From Nocardioides sp. InS609-2 (GTDB lineage: Bacteria; Actinomycetota; Actinomycetes; Propionibacteriales; Nocardioidaceae), in the NCBI RefSeq assembly GCF_023208195.1, contig NZ_CP060034.1, forward strand, positions 2,852,001-2,916,000: DNA of 64,000 nucleotides, written 5' to 3'. Positions 9,731-19,325 of the stretch are shown here, one piece after another. The translations under genes were made by a program, and so were the position numbers. The number at the start of each line of letters is the position of its first letter. Positions within the stretch are counted from its first letter, which is position 1. The notes under the pieces are model-generated. The model saw only the letters and a list, made by a program, of their open reading frames with translations. It did not search any database and was not told the DNA's origin.

Positions 9731-10878
9731 CCGGAGATGAACGCTTTGTCTGCAGCCAGTCGTACGGCACCCGCCAGCGTCGCTTCGGCCCCGTCGATGC
9801 GGGTGATGGTGAGCGATGCGGTGGTTGCCGGCAGGCAGGAGGCGTAGACGGTGGAGCGCAGGGCTGCCATGAAGGTCGGCAGCGTGCTTACCGGCCCGGC
9901 CAGCACCAACTCGGTGGGATTGAAGAAGCTGATGACGGTGCTCAGCACCCCGCCGATGCGTTCCCCGGCCTCACGGACGAGCCCGGTGGCGAGCGGGTGA
10001 CCATCGTGGACCATGCGGATGAGGTCGTCCATGGTGGTGGCGTCCCCCCCGGCGGCGCCGAGGGCCCGCAGTAGCGCGGAGCCGCTGGCTATCACGTCGA
10101 GGCACGCTGTACGACCGCACGAGCACGGTACCTCGGGAGCTCCGGCAACGATGGTGTGGCTGACGTCGCCCGCCATCCCGGAAGCGCCACGATAGAGCCG
10201 CCCCTCCACCAGGACACCGCAGCCAATACCGGTGTCCACTGTGACCACCACGGTGTGACCCGAGCCCGAGCGGCACAAGTGATCACCCACGGCAACCAGA
10301 TTGGCGTCGTTCTCCACCAAGGTCGGCACGCCGAAGAGTTCTTGACCCAGGGAGGCGACGTCGACGGCGTTCCAGCCGGGCATCCGAGCAGGGGCGATCA
10401 CTTGGTCGAGCGCCGGGCCGACGGGGCCAGGTACGCCGACGCACACCGCGTGCAACCGGGGATACTCGCGTCGCTCGGTGAGCTCCGGCCCGCCATTCTC
10501 GCCGGCAGCAAGGAGTTCACTGACAACCGCCGCGACCGCTGTCAGCACCGCGAGCGGACCTCGGTCGATGGAAATCGCAATCTCGCTGGTGGTGAGCACG
10601 TCGCCCGATAGGTCCGCGACGACGATGCGAGCAGCGTCGTGCCGCAGGTCCACGGCGGCGACCGTGCCAAGGCGCGGTTGCAGAGTCAGGAGCCGAGGCC
10701 GCCGACCGGCTCGGGCGCTGCTGTCGGAGTGCTCGACGACGAGGCCGCGGCGCACCAGGGCGTCGACGCGAGAAGACGCGGTCGAGGCGGACATGGAGAG
10801 CAGCCGGGCGACGTCGGCGCGCGAGGCTGCAGCCCCGCTGCGTACGAGGTCGAGCACCTGGGCGTGGGGGCTATCCAT
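9706..10878 (-). CDS. ROK-family transcriptional repressor
   Basis: 390 residues. An N-terminal winged helix (SRADVARLLSMSASTASSRV, about residues 19-38) is followed by a ROK sugar-kinase-like domain with VENDAN, DTGIGCGV and the zinc-binding box CSCGRTACLD. This is the NagC/XylR architecture: a sugar-derived ligand releases the protein from DNA. It is divergent from the ABC transporter/asparaginase operon, with about 100 bases between the starts, so it most likely represses that operon and itself. The ROK kinase at the far end of the operon hints that the effector is a sugar or amino sugar. Confidence 0.87.
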   Translation of the reverse strand: MDSPHAQVLDLVRSGAAASRADVARLLSMSASTASSRVDALVRRGLVVEHSDSSARAGRRPRLLTLQPRLGTVAAVDLRHDAARIVVADLSGDVLTTSEIAISIDRGPLAVLTAVAAVVSELLAAGENGGPELTERREYPRLHAVCVGVPGPVGPALDQVIAPARMPGWNAVDVASLGQELFGVPTLVENDANLVAVGDHLCRSGSGHTVVVTVDTGIGCGVLVEGRLYRGASGMAGDVSHTIVAGAPEVPCSCGRTACLDVIASGSALLRALGAAGGDATTMDDLIRMVHDGHPLATGLVREAGERIGGVLSTVISFFNPTELVLAGPVSTLPTFMAALRSTVYASCLPATTASLTITRIDGAEATLAGAVRLAADKAFISGPLAARVR

Positions 10879-10895
10879 TGCACATTACTCCAAAA

Positions 10896-10924
10896 TCGTA
10901 AATTGAAACTCTATTCTCGCAAAT
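10896..10924. promoter_or_regulatory. Candidate ROK-regulator operator (direct repeat)
   Basis: In the AT-rich divergent intergenic region, TCGTAAAT (10896-10903) and TCGCAAAT (10917-10924) form a direct repeat spaced 21 bp, two helical turns. The region is markedly more AT-rich than its surroundings. Assignment to the adjacent repressor is inferred from position. Confidence 0.35.
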
Positions 10925-10979
10925 AAAAAGCTGCAGTAAGTTCGCTGCCACGCTAACGTCTTTCGCGCAGGAGGTCACC

Positions 10980-11726
<747 letters not shown>

Positions 11727-11753
11727 CCATGCACCAACGTGAAAGGAACGATC

Positions 11754-12689
11754 ATGTCTAGAACACAACGTTGGAGGCGCCTCGGCGCTGCCCTCGGTGC
11801 CGCCACCGCCGTGAGCCTCGCGCTGGCGGGCTGCGGCTCGGACAACGAGGCCGACTCCTCGGCCGGGGAGCTCAGCGGCATCTTCGCCGACGCACCCGTC
11901 GCCGACGACGCCGCCATCGGTGAGGGCACCACGATGGCCGCCATCAAGGAGAGGGGGGAACTTGTCGTAGCCGCGGCGCTCGACGCCCCGCTGCTCTCCC
12001 AGCAGGACCCGACCAATCCAGACGACGTCGAGGGCTTCGACATCACCCTTGCCAAGTTGCTGGCCACCTACATCCTGGGCGAGCCCAACGTAAAGATCGT
12101 GCCGCCCGCCTCGGAGACCCGAGAGGCGCTCCTGCAGAACGGCACCGTCGACGTCGTGTTCAACACCTACACGATCACCGAGGAGCGCGCCGAGCAGATC
12201 TCCTTCGCCGGGCCCTACTTCATGTCCGGTCTCGCAGTCGCAGTCGCAGTGCCGGCCGGCGAGGAGGACATCACCGGGATTGACGACCTCGACGGGCGGA
12301 AGGTCATCGTCGGTGCCAACACTCCCGCGGTCGAGGCTGTGCCCGAGCACGCGACCGGCGCCGAGCTGGTCACCTTCGCCACCGACCCGCAGGCGGTGCA
12401 AGCCCTGCTCCAGGGCCGCGGAGACGCCTACGTGCAGGACTACCTGCTCCTGGCCACCAACGCCGCGTCCAACTCCGACCTGAAGGTCGCGGGGGAGCCG
12501 TTCACCGAGGAGCCCTACGGCATCGGCCTGCCGCCGGACGACGCCGACTTCAAAGCGTTTGTCAACGACTGGCTGCTCGAGATCCAGGAGGGCGGCCAGT
12601 GGGCTCAGGCCTTCGAGGACTCGATCGGCACCGCCGTGGGTAGCGCAGCTCCGACCCCACCAGCCATCGGCTCGGTCCCGGGCTCCTGA
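11754..12689 (+). CDS. ABC transporter substrate-binding lipoprotein (amino-acid type)
   Basis: 311 residues. A lipoprotein signal is present: basic start, hydrophobic core, lipobox LALAGC. The rest is a family-3 extracellular solute-binding domain (ELVVAAALDAPLLS, VEGFDITLAKLLA). AAAGGA precedes the ATG at 11754; an in-frame GTG 15 bases earlier has no such site. Located between the ATPase and the permeases, it is the outer-face receptor of the importer. The ligand cannot be read from the sequence. Confidence 0.9.
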   Translation: MSRTQRWRRLGAALGAATAVSLALAGCGSDNEADSSAGELSGIFADAPVADDAAIGEGTTMAAIKERGELVVAAALDAPLLSQQDPTNPDDVEGFDITLAKLLATYILGEPNVKIVPPASETREALLQNGTVDVVFNTYTITEERAEQISFAGPYFMSGLAVAVAVPAGEEDITGIDDLDGRKVIVGANTPAVEAVPEHATGAELVTFATDPQAVQALLQGRGDAYVQDYLLLATNAASNSDLKVAGEPFTEEPYGIGLPPDDADFKAFVNDWLLEIQEGGQWAQAFEDSIGTAVGSAAPTPPAIGSVPGS

Positions 12690-12728
12690 GAGAAGCGCCG
12701 GCAGAGGGACGAACTGAGGGAGTAGGAC

Positions 12729-13373
12729 ATGGACGCACTTACACACAGCGGTGACCTGGTCGCCGAAGCACTCGGCACCACGTTGCTGATCGCCGCGATC
12801 TCCGCGCTGGGCGCCCTCGTCATCGGGGTGCTTGTGACCGTGGCACGGATCAGTTCGGTGCCGGTGCTCCGCGCGATCGCCTTCTGCTACGTGCAGTTCT
12901 TCCTCAACGTTCCTCTGCTGGCGCTACTCCTGCTCGCCGTCTTCGCGCTACCCGACGCCGGGCTGATCATGCCGTTGTCGACCACCGTCATCGTGACGCT
13001 CGCCCTCTACGAAGGGGCGTACGTCGCTGAGGCGGTCCGCTCCGGCGTCAACACGGTGGCGTCCGGCGAGGTGGAGGCGGCGCGGGCGCTGGGGATGCGC
13101 TTTGGCCAGGTGATGCGCAAGATCGTGGTGCCACAGGCGCTACGGGCCGTGGTGCAGCCCCTGGGCAACGTGATGATTGCCCTGCTGATGAACACGGCGC
13201 TGGCCGCCACGGTCAGGGTGGTGGAACTGACCAGTGCGGCGAACCGCATCAACAACGTGGCCGCGCAGCCGATCGTCATCTACGCCGCGGTCGGCGCCGC
13301 ATACATGGCGATGGCGATGTGCCTTGGTCTGTTGGCCGGACGCCTGGAGAAGAGGGTGGCGATCGTGCGATGA
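12729..13373 (+). CDS. Amino-acid ABC transporter permease 1
   Basis: 214 residues with about five membrane helices. The EAA loop reads EVEAARALGMRFGQVMRKIVVPQAL, shown here in pieces: EVEAARALGM and VVPQAL. This is the HisM/GlnP-type cytoplasmic coupling loop. A conserved NVPLLALLLL segment lies near the first half. Its stop overlaps the start of the second permease (ATGA), so the two subunits are made in a coupled fashion as a heterodimer. Confidence 0.88.
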   Translation: MDALTHSGDLVAEALGTTLLIAAISALGALVIGVLVTVARISSVPVLRAIAFCYVQFFLNVPLLALLLLAVFALPDAGLIMPLSTTVIVTLALYEGAYVAEAVRSGVNTVASGEVEAARALGMRFGQVMRKIVVPQALRAVVQPLGNVMIALLMNTALAATVRVVELTSAANRINNVAAQPIVIYAAVGAAYMAMAMCLGLLAGRLEKRVAIVR

Positions 13374-14263
13374 AGACCCTCCCCAGCCACCAGTTAGCCT
13401 ACCTCTACGACAACCCCGGCCCGCTCGCCCGGCGCCGCGCAATGGTCTGGTCGATCGTGAGCGTTGTGGTGATCGCGTGCGTGGCCGTCGCCGGGTTGTG
13501 GCAGCTCGACGAGTCCGAACAGCTGGACTCCGATCGCTGGACTCCGTTGCTCTCCCCCGACATCGCCGAGTACCTCTTCGTCGGCCTGCGCGGCACCCTT
13601 GTGGCCGCTGCCGTCGTGGCGGCGTTCAGCCTGCCTCTCGGCGTGCTGCTAGCCGTCGCCCGGACCAGTCACAGCGCGCTGGTCAGGGTGCCGGCCATCA
13701 TCTTCATCGAGCTCTTCCGGACCGTTCCGGTTCTGCTGCTGATTTACGTGATGCTGTTCGCGCTCCCGACCTACGGGATCAACCCCGGAGTGCTGTGGAA
13801 GCTCGCGATCCCCCTCGTCCTGGCCAACTCCGCGGCCATCGCCGAGATCGTCCGGGCCGGCATCCTGAGCCTCCCGCGTGGCCAAACCGAAGCGGGTCTC
13901 AGCCTTGGCATGCGCCGCTCGCAGGTGGTGCGCTCGGTCGTCCTCCCGCAGTCCCTGCGCAACGTCACCCCGTCCCTCGTCAGCCAGCTCGTCAGCCTGC
14001 TCAAGGACACTTCGCTGGGCTACGTGGTGGCGTTCACCGAGCTGCTCTATCGAGCCCAGGTACTGACTTCCTACAACCGACTCCTCATCCAGACCTATGT
14101 AGTGGTGACCCTCGTGTACCTCATCGTCAACGGCAGTCTTTCGCTGCTTGCCGCCCGGCTTCGTGCGCGCACCGACGCGCCCGTGCCCCTCCCCGCCTTG
14201 GCCACCACGACGAGTGCGGTCACCCCGGGTGCTCTGGCCCCGGAAGGTGCGCGACATGGCTGA
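13370..14263 (+). CDS. Amino-acid ABC transporter permease 2
   Basis: 297 residues. It has an extended N-terminal cytoplasmic segment (PSHQLAYLYDNPGPLARRR), common in the second permease of actinobacterial glutamate-type importers, followed by the membrane domain. FIELFRTVPVLLLIYVM and the EAA loop GQTEAGLSLGMRRSQVV with LPQSLRN identify the family. The ATG at 13370 overlaps the preceding stop, and its own stop overlaps the asparaginase start at 14256. Confidence 0.88.
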   Translation: MKTLPSHQLAYLYDNPGPLARRRAMVWSIVSVVVIACVAVAGLWQLDESEQLDSDRWTPLLSPDIAEYLFVGLRGTLVAAAVVAAFSLPLGVLLAVARTSHSALVRVPAIIFIELFRTVPVLLLIYVMLFALPTYGINPGVLWKLAIPLVLANSAAIAEIVRAGILSLPRGQTEAGLSLGMRRSQVVRSVVLPQSLRNVTPSLVSQLVSLLKDTSLGYVVAFTELLYRAQVLTSYNRLLIQTYVVVTLVYLIVNGSLSLLAARLRARTDAPVPLPALATTTSAVTPGALAPEGARHG

Positions 14264-15221
14264 GCTGGCCGTCGTACGTCGCGGTGGGTTCGTGGAGAGC
14301 CGGCACACCGGTCACGTCGTCGCGCTGAACCGAGACGGCGCCAACGCTGTCGTCCTCGGGTCGGTCGACGAGGTGATCCTGCCCCGATCCACGCTGAAGC
14401 CGCTGCAGGCGCTGGCGTGCCTGCGCGCCGGCGCCCCGCTGGTAGGCGAGGAGATTGCCATCGCGGCCGGCAGCCACACCGGCGAGGACCGCCACGTTGA
14501 CGTCGTACGCCGTGTCCTGTCCCGTGCGGGACTCGGCGAGAGCGACCTCGGCTCTCCGGTGGACCTGCCCGAGCACGAGCCCACTCGGCAGGCCGTGCTG
14601 GCTCGCGGCGGCGGCCCGGATCGGCTGCGGATGAACTGCTCGGGCAAGCACGCCGCCATGCTGTTGGCCTGCGCCACACAAGGCTGGGACACCGCCGGCT
14701 ACCTCGACCCGGGCCACCCACTGCAACTTCTGGTCCGCGAGGTCGTGGAGGAAATGACGGGCGAACCGGTTCGCCACGTCACCGTCGACGGCTGCGGTGC
14801 GCCGCTGTTCGGGGTCACGGTGCGCGGGCTCGCGGCGTCGTTCCGGACACTGGTCCTCGCCGACAAAGACACCGAGGCTTCCGCAGTTAGCTCGGCCATG
14901 CGCGCCCACCCCTTCTTCGTAGGCGGCACCCCTCACCCAAACTCGGATGCCATGCGCATGGTCCCCGGCCTGCTCGCCAAGGGCGGAGCCGAGGGGGTGA
15001 TCGCGATGGCCGCCCCGACCGGCGAGGCCGTGGCGATCAAGGTGGCCGACGGTAACCCGCGCGCAACCACCTTGGTTGCTCTGGCGGCACTGCGCGCGGT
15101 CGGTGTGGACATCTCCGGGGCCACCCCGCTCATGGACCAGCCGGTGTTCGGCGGTGGCGTTCGTGTCGGTGAGATCGACCTCGGCGCCGACGTGCTGGGC
15201 CTACCGGGACGTGCCGCATGA
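14256..15221 (+). CDS. Asparaginase (Rhizobium AnsA/PF06089 type)
   Basis: 321 residues. It matches the thermolabile, Rhizobium etli-type asparaginase family rather than EcAII: SRHTGHVVALN at the N-terminus, STLKPLQALAC, the central MNCSGKHAAMLLAC box and VDGCGAPLFGV. Members hydrolyse the side-chain amide of L-asparagine to aspartate and ammonia; activity on N4-substituted asparagines is conceivable but untested. Starting at 14256, it overlaps the permease stop by 8 bases and its stop overlaps the cutC start. Being translationally coupled between an amino-acid importer and a sugar kinase is unusual for an ordinary asparagine-utilisation gene. Confidence 0.85.
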   Translation: MAELAVVRRGGFVESRHTGHVVALNRDGANAVVLGSVDEVILPRSTLKPLQALACLRAGAPLVGEEIAIAAGSHTGEDRHVDVVRRVLSRAGLGESDLGSPVDLPEHEPTRQAVLARGGGPDRLRMNCSGKHAAMLLACATQGWDTAGYLDPGHPLQLLVREVVEEMTGEPVRHVTVDGCGAPLFGVTVRGLAASFRTLVLADKDTEASAVSSAMRAHPFFVGGTPHPNSDAMRMVPGLLAKGGAEGVIAMAAPTGEAVAIKVADGNPRATTLVALAALRAVGVDISGATPLMDQPVFGGGVRVGEIDLGADVLGLPGRAA

Positions 15222-15976
15222 CCGCGGTGGAGATCTGTGTCGACGATGTAGGGGGCACGGCTGCAGCCCGCCGTGGCGGTGCGCAGAGGGTGGAGGTGTG
15301 CGGCTGTCTCTCCGAGGGCGGCACCACGCCAACCGTCGGCTTCCTGCGCCAAGCTGCCCGAGAGGCGGGGCCGCTGGGCCTCCAGGTGCTGGTCCGGCCT
15401 CGCGGTGGCGACTTCGTCTACTCCCGCGCCGAGCTCGACGTGATGCTGGAGGACATAGCGGCGACCCGTTCGACCCTCACTGACGATGAGCGGGTGGGTT
15501 TCACGCTGGGTGCGCTCACCCCGTCCGGCGATCTCGACGATGCGGCGCTGGCTGAGTTGGTCGCGGCGTGCAGCCCCTGTCCGGTCACCTTCCACAAGGC
15601 CTTCGACACCGCGTTGGCGGAGGGCCTCGACGCCGGACGTCTACTGACCCGGCTCGTCGACCTGGGGATGGCCGCGGTGCTCTCGTCGGGTGGCGACGGG
15701 CCGGCGATCGACCACCTGGACTCCCTGGCCGACCTGGTTCGCGCCGCTGGCGACCGGATCCGGGTCGTCGTGGCAGGCGGGGTCCGCCCGGGGAACGTCG
15801 CCGCGGTGCTGGCCGCCACCGGGTGTCGTGAAGTGCACTTGCGAGCCCCTGTGGTCGTCAGCTCGCGGAGCGCGGCTGGCTCGACCCAGTACGACGACGG
15901 GTCGCGGGCCGTGACCAGCGAGCAGGTTGTCGCGAACGTGATGGCGGCTGTCAGGCACTTCGAGGCCAGGCTGTGA
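15218..15976 (+). CDS. cutC: CutC family TIM-barrel protein
   Basis: 252 residues. VEICVDDVGGTAAARRGGAQ, the RVEVCGCLSEGG segment, VLVRPRGGDFVYS and TFHKAFD are the signature segments of CutC. The family is traditionally named for copper homeostasis, but it is a TIM barrel of uncertain biochemical role and often sits beside carbohydrate genes. Here ATGA overlaps couple it to the asparaginase upstream and, through a GTGA overlap, to the ROK kinase downstream. No copper gene is nearby, so a metabolic role (for example on a sugar released from a conjugate) fits the context better than metal handling. Confidence 0.9.
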   Translation: MTAVEICVDDVGGTAAARRGGAQRVEVCGCLSEGGTTPTVGFLRQAAREAGPLGLQVLVRPRGGDFVYSRAELDVMLEDIAATRSTLTDDERVGFTLGALTPSGDLDDAALAELVAACSPCPVTFHKAFDTALAEGLDAGRLLTRLVDLGMAAVLSSGGDGPAIDHLDSLADLVRAAGDRIRVVVAGGVRPGNVAAVLAATGCREVHLRAPVVVSSRSAAGSTQYDDGSRAVTSEQVVANVMAAVRHFEARL

Positions 15977-16905
15977 TCCGCTCGGCGTTGCTGGCGATCG
16001 ACGTCGGCGGCACCACGGTGAAGTCAGCGATCGTCGACGAGAGCGGGCGCGTGCTTGCGCGGCACTCGGTCCCCACGGGGCGCGGCGAAGCGGCCCAGGC
16101 TGCGGTGCGTGACGCCGCGACGCACCTGGCCGCTCGGGCGCGTCACCTTGGTCTGTCCCTTGTCGGTGCCGGCGTCGTCTCCCCCGGGATCATTGACCGG
16201 GAACAGGGCGTGGTTCACTACGCCTCGAACCTCGACTGGGCCGACGTCTCGCTGCGAGCAGTGGTCGGATCCGTGGTGGACGTGCCGGTAGCAGTGGGCC
16301 ACGACGCGCAGGCCGCCGGCGAGGCCGAGTGGTCACTTGGCGCGGCGCGCGGGAGTCGTGATTTCATCCACTTCTCCGTCGGGACCGGTATCGCGGCGAG
16401 CATTGTGGTCGCCGGCACCCGCATCAGCGGCAGTGCCGGCGGGGCCGGGGAACTGGGGCATACGCCCGTGCATCCCGGTGGTGAGAAGTGTCCCTGCGGG
16501 CAGCGCGGGTGCCTGGAGGTCTACGCTTCAGGAGGCGGGGTGGCTCGGCGCTACTTCACGCTTTCAGGGCGCACCGCGACGGCTCGCGAGGTCGTGCAGC
16601 TGCTCGACAGGGATCCGGCGGCGCGGCAAGTTTGGGACGACGCGGTGGCGGCATGGGTGACCAGTTTGGCGACCTGCGCCTTGGTGCTCGAGCCCGAGCT
16701 CGTCGTTCTCGGCGGGGGCCTTGCCCAGGCCGGGGAGGCGCTGCTCGGCCCGGTCCGCGACGGTCTAGCCCGAGCGTTGACCTGGCGCTCGCCACCTGCC
16801 TTGCGCGTCTCGACGCTCGGCACGGACGCCGCCACCCTGGGCGCCGCGCTGATGGCCGCACGTGTTGCCCGAGTCGCCACCGCGAGCAGCCCTGTCGACC
16901 ACTGA
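15973..16905 (+). CDS. ROK-family sugar kinase
   Basis: 310 residues with no helix-turn-helix. AIDVGGTTVKSAIVD is the phosphate-1 ATP site, VAVGHDAQAAGEAE the phosphate-2 region, and CPCGQRGCLEVYASG the ROK zinc box. Such kinases phosphorylate glucose, N-acetylglucosamine, N-acetylmannosamine or related sugars. The GTG start at 15973 overlaps the cutC stop. As the last gene of the operon, it probably traps the sugar moiety of whatever the importer brings in. Substrate not determinable from sequence. Confidence 0.87.
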   Translation: MIRSALLAIDVGGTTVKSAIVDESGRVLARHSVPTGRGEAAQAAVRDAATHLAARARHLGLSLVGAGVVSPGIIDREQGVVHYASNLDWADVSLRAVVGSVVDVPVAVGHDAQAAGEAEWSLGAARGSRDFIHFSVGTGIAASIVVAGTRISGSAGGAGELGHTPVHPGGEKCPCGQRGCLEVYASGGGVARRYFTLSGRTATAREVVQLLDRDPAARQVWDDAVAAWVTSLATCALVLEPELVVLGGGLAQAGEALLGPVRDGLARALTWRSPPALRVSTLGTDAATLGAALMAARVARVATASSPVDH

Positions 16906-17079
16906 GCGAGGCCGACAGCCCCGCGCGTCCTAGCGCTCCTGGATCCCTCGGTGAGACCACGCCGGCGATTGTCTCGGCTGGAGGGGAGACGTGCTTGCCT
17001 GGAACCGCACCGGACACGTTCTCCTTGCCGAGCGCAACGAGAACAAAGGGCCGGCAGGTCAACCACCGCTGGTCGGGGC

Positions 17080-17470
17080 GGGTCATCGGCTCGCTTCGGG
17101 GGTGTCGAGGCCGAGCATCCGCACCGTGACCGTCCCGCTACCACGTTGGCGCACCTTGAGGGTTTCGCCGTCGACGACCTTGACCACGTTGCCCTTCTGA
17201 CGCACCAAAAGGCACAGGCGTCGGCGTCGGCGGAGGCGGGAGAGGAGGCGTCGGGCCGGTGCTGCACGGGCACGGGTTGGACTCGCACGCCACTCCGTTG
17301 CCGTCAGCGTCGAGGGCCGTGCGGATCCCCAGGCCCGGCGGCCAGGTAGAACGCCTGGACCTCGGCCTGGGTGGAGAAGTCGTCGCAGTCACGGTCGACG
17401 ATCGCAGCAGCGGGTCCCCCGGTCACGGTCCGAGTCGCGATGCTGGCCGCAACCGCGAAAGAAGCGAGAC
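17080..17470 (-). pseudogene. Remnant of an Excalibur/staphylococcal-nuclease-like secreted protein
   Basis: On the minus strand an Excalibur calcium-binding domain is readable at about 17399-17281 (DCDDFSTQAEVQAFYLAAG, then after a frame change DADGNGVACESNPC). A Pro-rich linker (PPLPPPPTPTPVP) follows. In a third frame comes the start of an SNase-like domain (NVVKVVDGETLKV, then VTVRMLGLDTPEAS), which ends at a stop near 17085. With two frame changes and a truncated nuclease, this is not functional. The rest of 16906-17800 shows no convincing gene on either strand. Confidence 0.5.
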
Positions 17471-17802
17471 ACGTAGCTGACCTGGCGTCTCATCGAGATG
17501 TCCTGTTTCCGTGCGAGCCATCAAGGGGGCGGCGTTCGTGGCCCGAGCGCAATCAGCATGCGCCAACGGCGCCGACACCCGTGGCCGCTAGTCCGAGGGT
17601 GGCCCCAGCCCCGGCTGTTCCGGTGCTCGTACGTCGTGCCGGGTGGTGTCGTGGGCCTTGGTGACGGCTCAACTATTGAACGGGTCTCAAGGGTTGGTGA
17701 GGACACCAAGGTGGTCGTCGAGGTGGTCCGACTACGCGGCTTCAGCAATGTCTTGCTGGCGCCTCACTCGGTGACAAGGTCTAATCCGCGGACATAAGTG
17801 CC

Positions 17803-17818
17803 ATGTGATATGTTACTG
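17803..17818. promoter_or_regulatory. Candidate operator for the hydroxyproline operon
   Basis: ATGTGATATGTTACTG ends 2 bases before the ATG of the first pathway gene. It shares the 11-mer ATGTGATATGT with a better palindrome at 25993-26008, in front of the transporter genes and the GntR regulator. Binding by that regulator is inferred. Confidence 0.5.
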
Positions 17819-17820
17819 GC

Positions 17821-18999
17821 ATGCGCGTGGTCGTCATTGGGGCAGGCATCATCGGGGCCGCGTGCGCCCGGACGCTGGCCCGCGCCGGAGCCAACGTGCT
17901 CGTCGTGGACAGGGGTTCTGCGGCCGGTGGCACCTCGGCGGCCTGCGAGGGCAACATCCTGGTCTCCGACAAGACCCCCGGCGCCGAGCTCGACCTGGCC
18001 CTGCTCGGCTCACGCCGGTGGGCCGAGGTTGCCGAGGAGCTCGCTGACGAGCTGGCGGACACGGTTCCGTCGATCGAATTCGAACGCAAGGGCGGCGTGG
18101 TCGTCTCCAGCACCGGTGAGGGAGCCCGCGCGCTGCGAAGGTTCTGCGCACGGCAGCGGACGGCGGGTGTCGTCGTCGAGGATCTGGACCCGATAGCAAT
18201 GTACGAGCTCGAGCCGGATCTCTCCCCGGACGTGGTTGCAGGTGCCTACTACCCGCAGGACGCCCAGGTGCAGCCCACCACCGCCGTCGAGGCGCTGCTC
18301 GCCTCCGCCCGGCGAGCCGGCGCTCGCGTGCGCACCCACGAGCTGGTGGTCGGGCCGCTGCTGGCCCCCGACGGAGCCATCCGCGGCGTGCGCACCCGCC
18401 TGGCTGCCCACGAGGCCGATGTCGTGGTCAATGCCGCCGGTCCCTGGTCGGGTGCCGTGGCGGAGAAGCTCGGCGTCCATCTCCCGGTGCTGCCCCGCCG
18501 CGGCATGGTGCTGGTCACCACCCGGATGCCGCACCGCGTCTTCCACAAGGTCTACGACGCGGACTACGTCGGCGCCACTCAGTCCGATGATGCCGGCCTG
18601 CAGACCTCGACGGTCGTGGAGTCCACGGCTTCGGGCACCGTGCTGATCGGCTCCTCGCGAGAGCGAGTCGGTTTCGACGAGACCGTGGACCCCAGCGTCG
18701 CGGCGGCGATCGCGGTCAAGGCGATCGGGGTGTTCCCGTTCCTGGCGCAGGCTCAGCTGCTACGCGCCTACGTCGGCTTCCGTCCCTATCTCCCCGACCA
18801 TCTACCGTTGGTCGGACCCGACGCGCGGCTGCCGGGGCTCTTCCACGTCACGGGGCACGAGGGTGCCGGGATCGGCCTCTCGGTGCCGTCGGCTGATCTG
18901 CTCGCCGCTCAGGTGCTAGGCCTCCCGCTGCCGTTCGACGCCTCACCGTTCTTACTCGACCGACCCTCGCTGGCCGCCCACCTGCAGTCTGTGGCATGA
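17821..18999 (+). CDS. D-hydroxyproline dehydrogenase, FAD-dependent (DadA/GlyOx-like) subunit
   Basis: 392 residues. The N-terminal VVVIGAGIIGAACA is the dinucleotide (FAD) fold, and the C-terminal HVTGHEGAGIGLSVPSADLL is the conserved closing segment of the DAO family. The next two genes encode a small [2Fe-2S] protein and an FAD/BFD subunit, giving the three-part dehydrogenase known from Pseudomonas aeruginosa hydroxyproline catabolism (LhpB/E/F type). It oxidises cis-4-hydroxy-D-proline to pyrroline-4-hydroxy-2-carboxylate. The reaction is assigned mainly from the surrounding deaminase and epimerase genes; octopine or sarcosine dehydrogenases share this architecture. Confidence 0.82.
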   Translation: MRVVVIGAGIIGAACARTLARAGANVLVVDRGSAAGGTSAACEGNILVSDKTPGAELDLALLGSRRWAEVAEELADELADTVPSIEFERKGGVVVSSTGEGARALRRFCARQRTAGVVVEDLDPIAMYELEPDLSPDVVAGAYYPQDAQVQPTTAVEALLASARRAGARVRTHELVVGPLLAPDGAIRGVRTRLAAHEADVVVNAAGPWSGAVAEKLGVHLPVLPRRGMVLVTTRMPHRVFHKVYDADYVGATQSDDAGLQTSTVVESTASGTVLIGSSRERVGFDETVDPSVAAAIAVKAIGVFPFLAQAQLLRAYVGFRPYLPDHLPLVGPDARLPGLFHVTGHEGAGIGLSVPSADLLAAQVLGLPLPFDASPFLLDRPSLAAHLQSVA

Positions 19000-19325
19000 C
19001 CACCAGCAGCACGCCTTCCGCCCGCGAGCCCGGAGCCGAGGTGCAGATCCAGTTCGAGGGCCACCGCTACGCCGGGGTGCGCGGCCAGACAGTGGCCGGG
19101 ATCCTGCTGGGCAACGGCGTCCGTGCCTGGCGCACCACCTCCGCGGGAGAGCGGCCGCGTGGGGCGTTCTGCGGCATCGGGGTGTGCTTCGACTGCCTCG
19201 TCACCGTCGACGGGCAACGTGACGTCCGAGCGTGCCTGCGTCGTCCCGAGGGCGGTGAGCTGGTCACGCGGCAGCACGACCTGCTTCCGGGCCGCCAGGG
19301 TGAGGACGCCGACAATGACTGCTGA
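18996..19325 (+). CDS. (2Fe-2S)-binding small subunit of the hydroxyproline dehydrogenase
   Basis: 109 residues. A plant-type ferredoxin fold with clustered Cys residues FCGIGVCFDCLVTVDG and a later RACLRRP gives the four cluster ligands. This is the small iron-sulfur subunit of HcnA/LhpF-type multi-subunit amine dehydrogenases. The ATG at 18996 overlaps the preceding stop (ATGA) and the gene overlaps the next start by 11 bases, so the subunits are co-translated. Confidence 0.85.
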   Translation: MTTSSTPSAREPGAEVQIQFEGHRYAGVRGQTVAGILLGNGVRAWRTTSAGERPRGAFCGIGVCFDCLVTVDGQRDVRACLRRPEGGELVTRQHDLLPGRQGEDADNDC

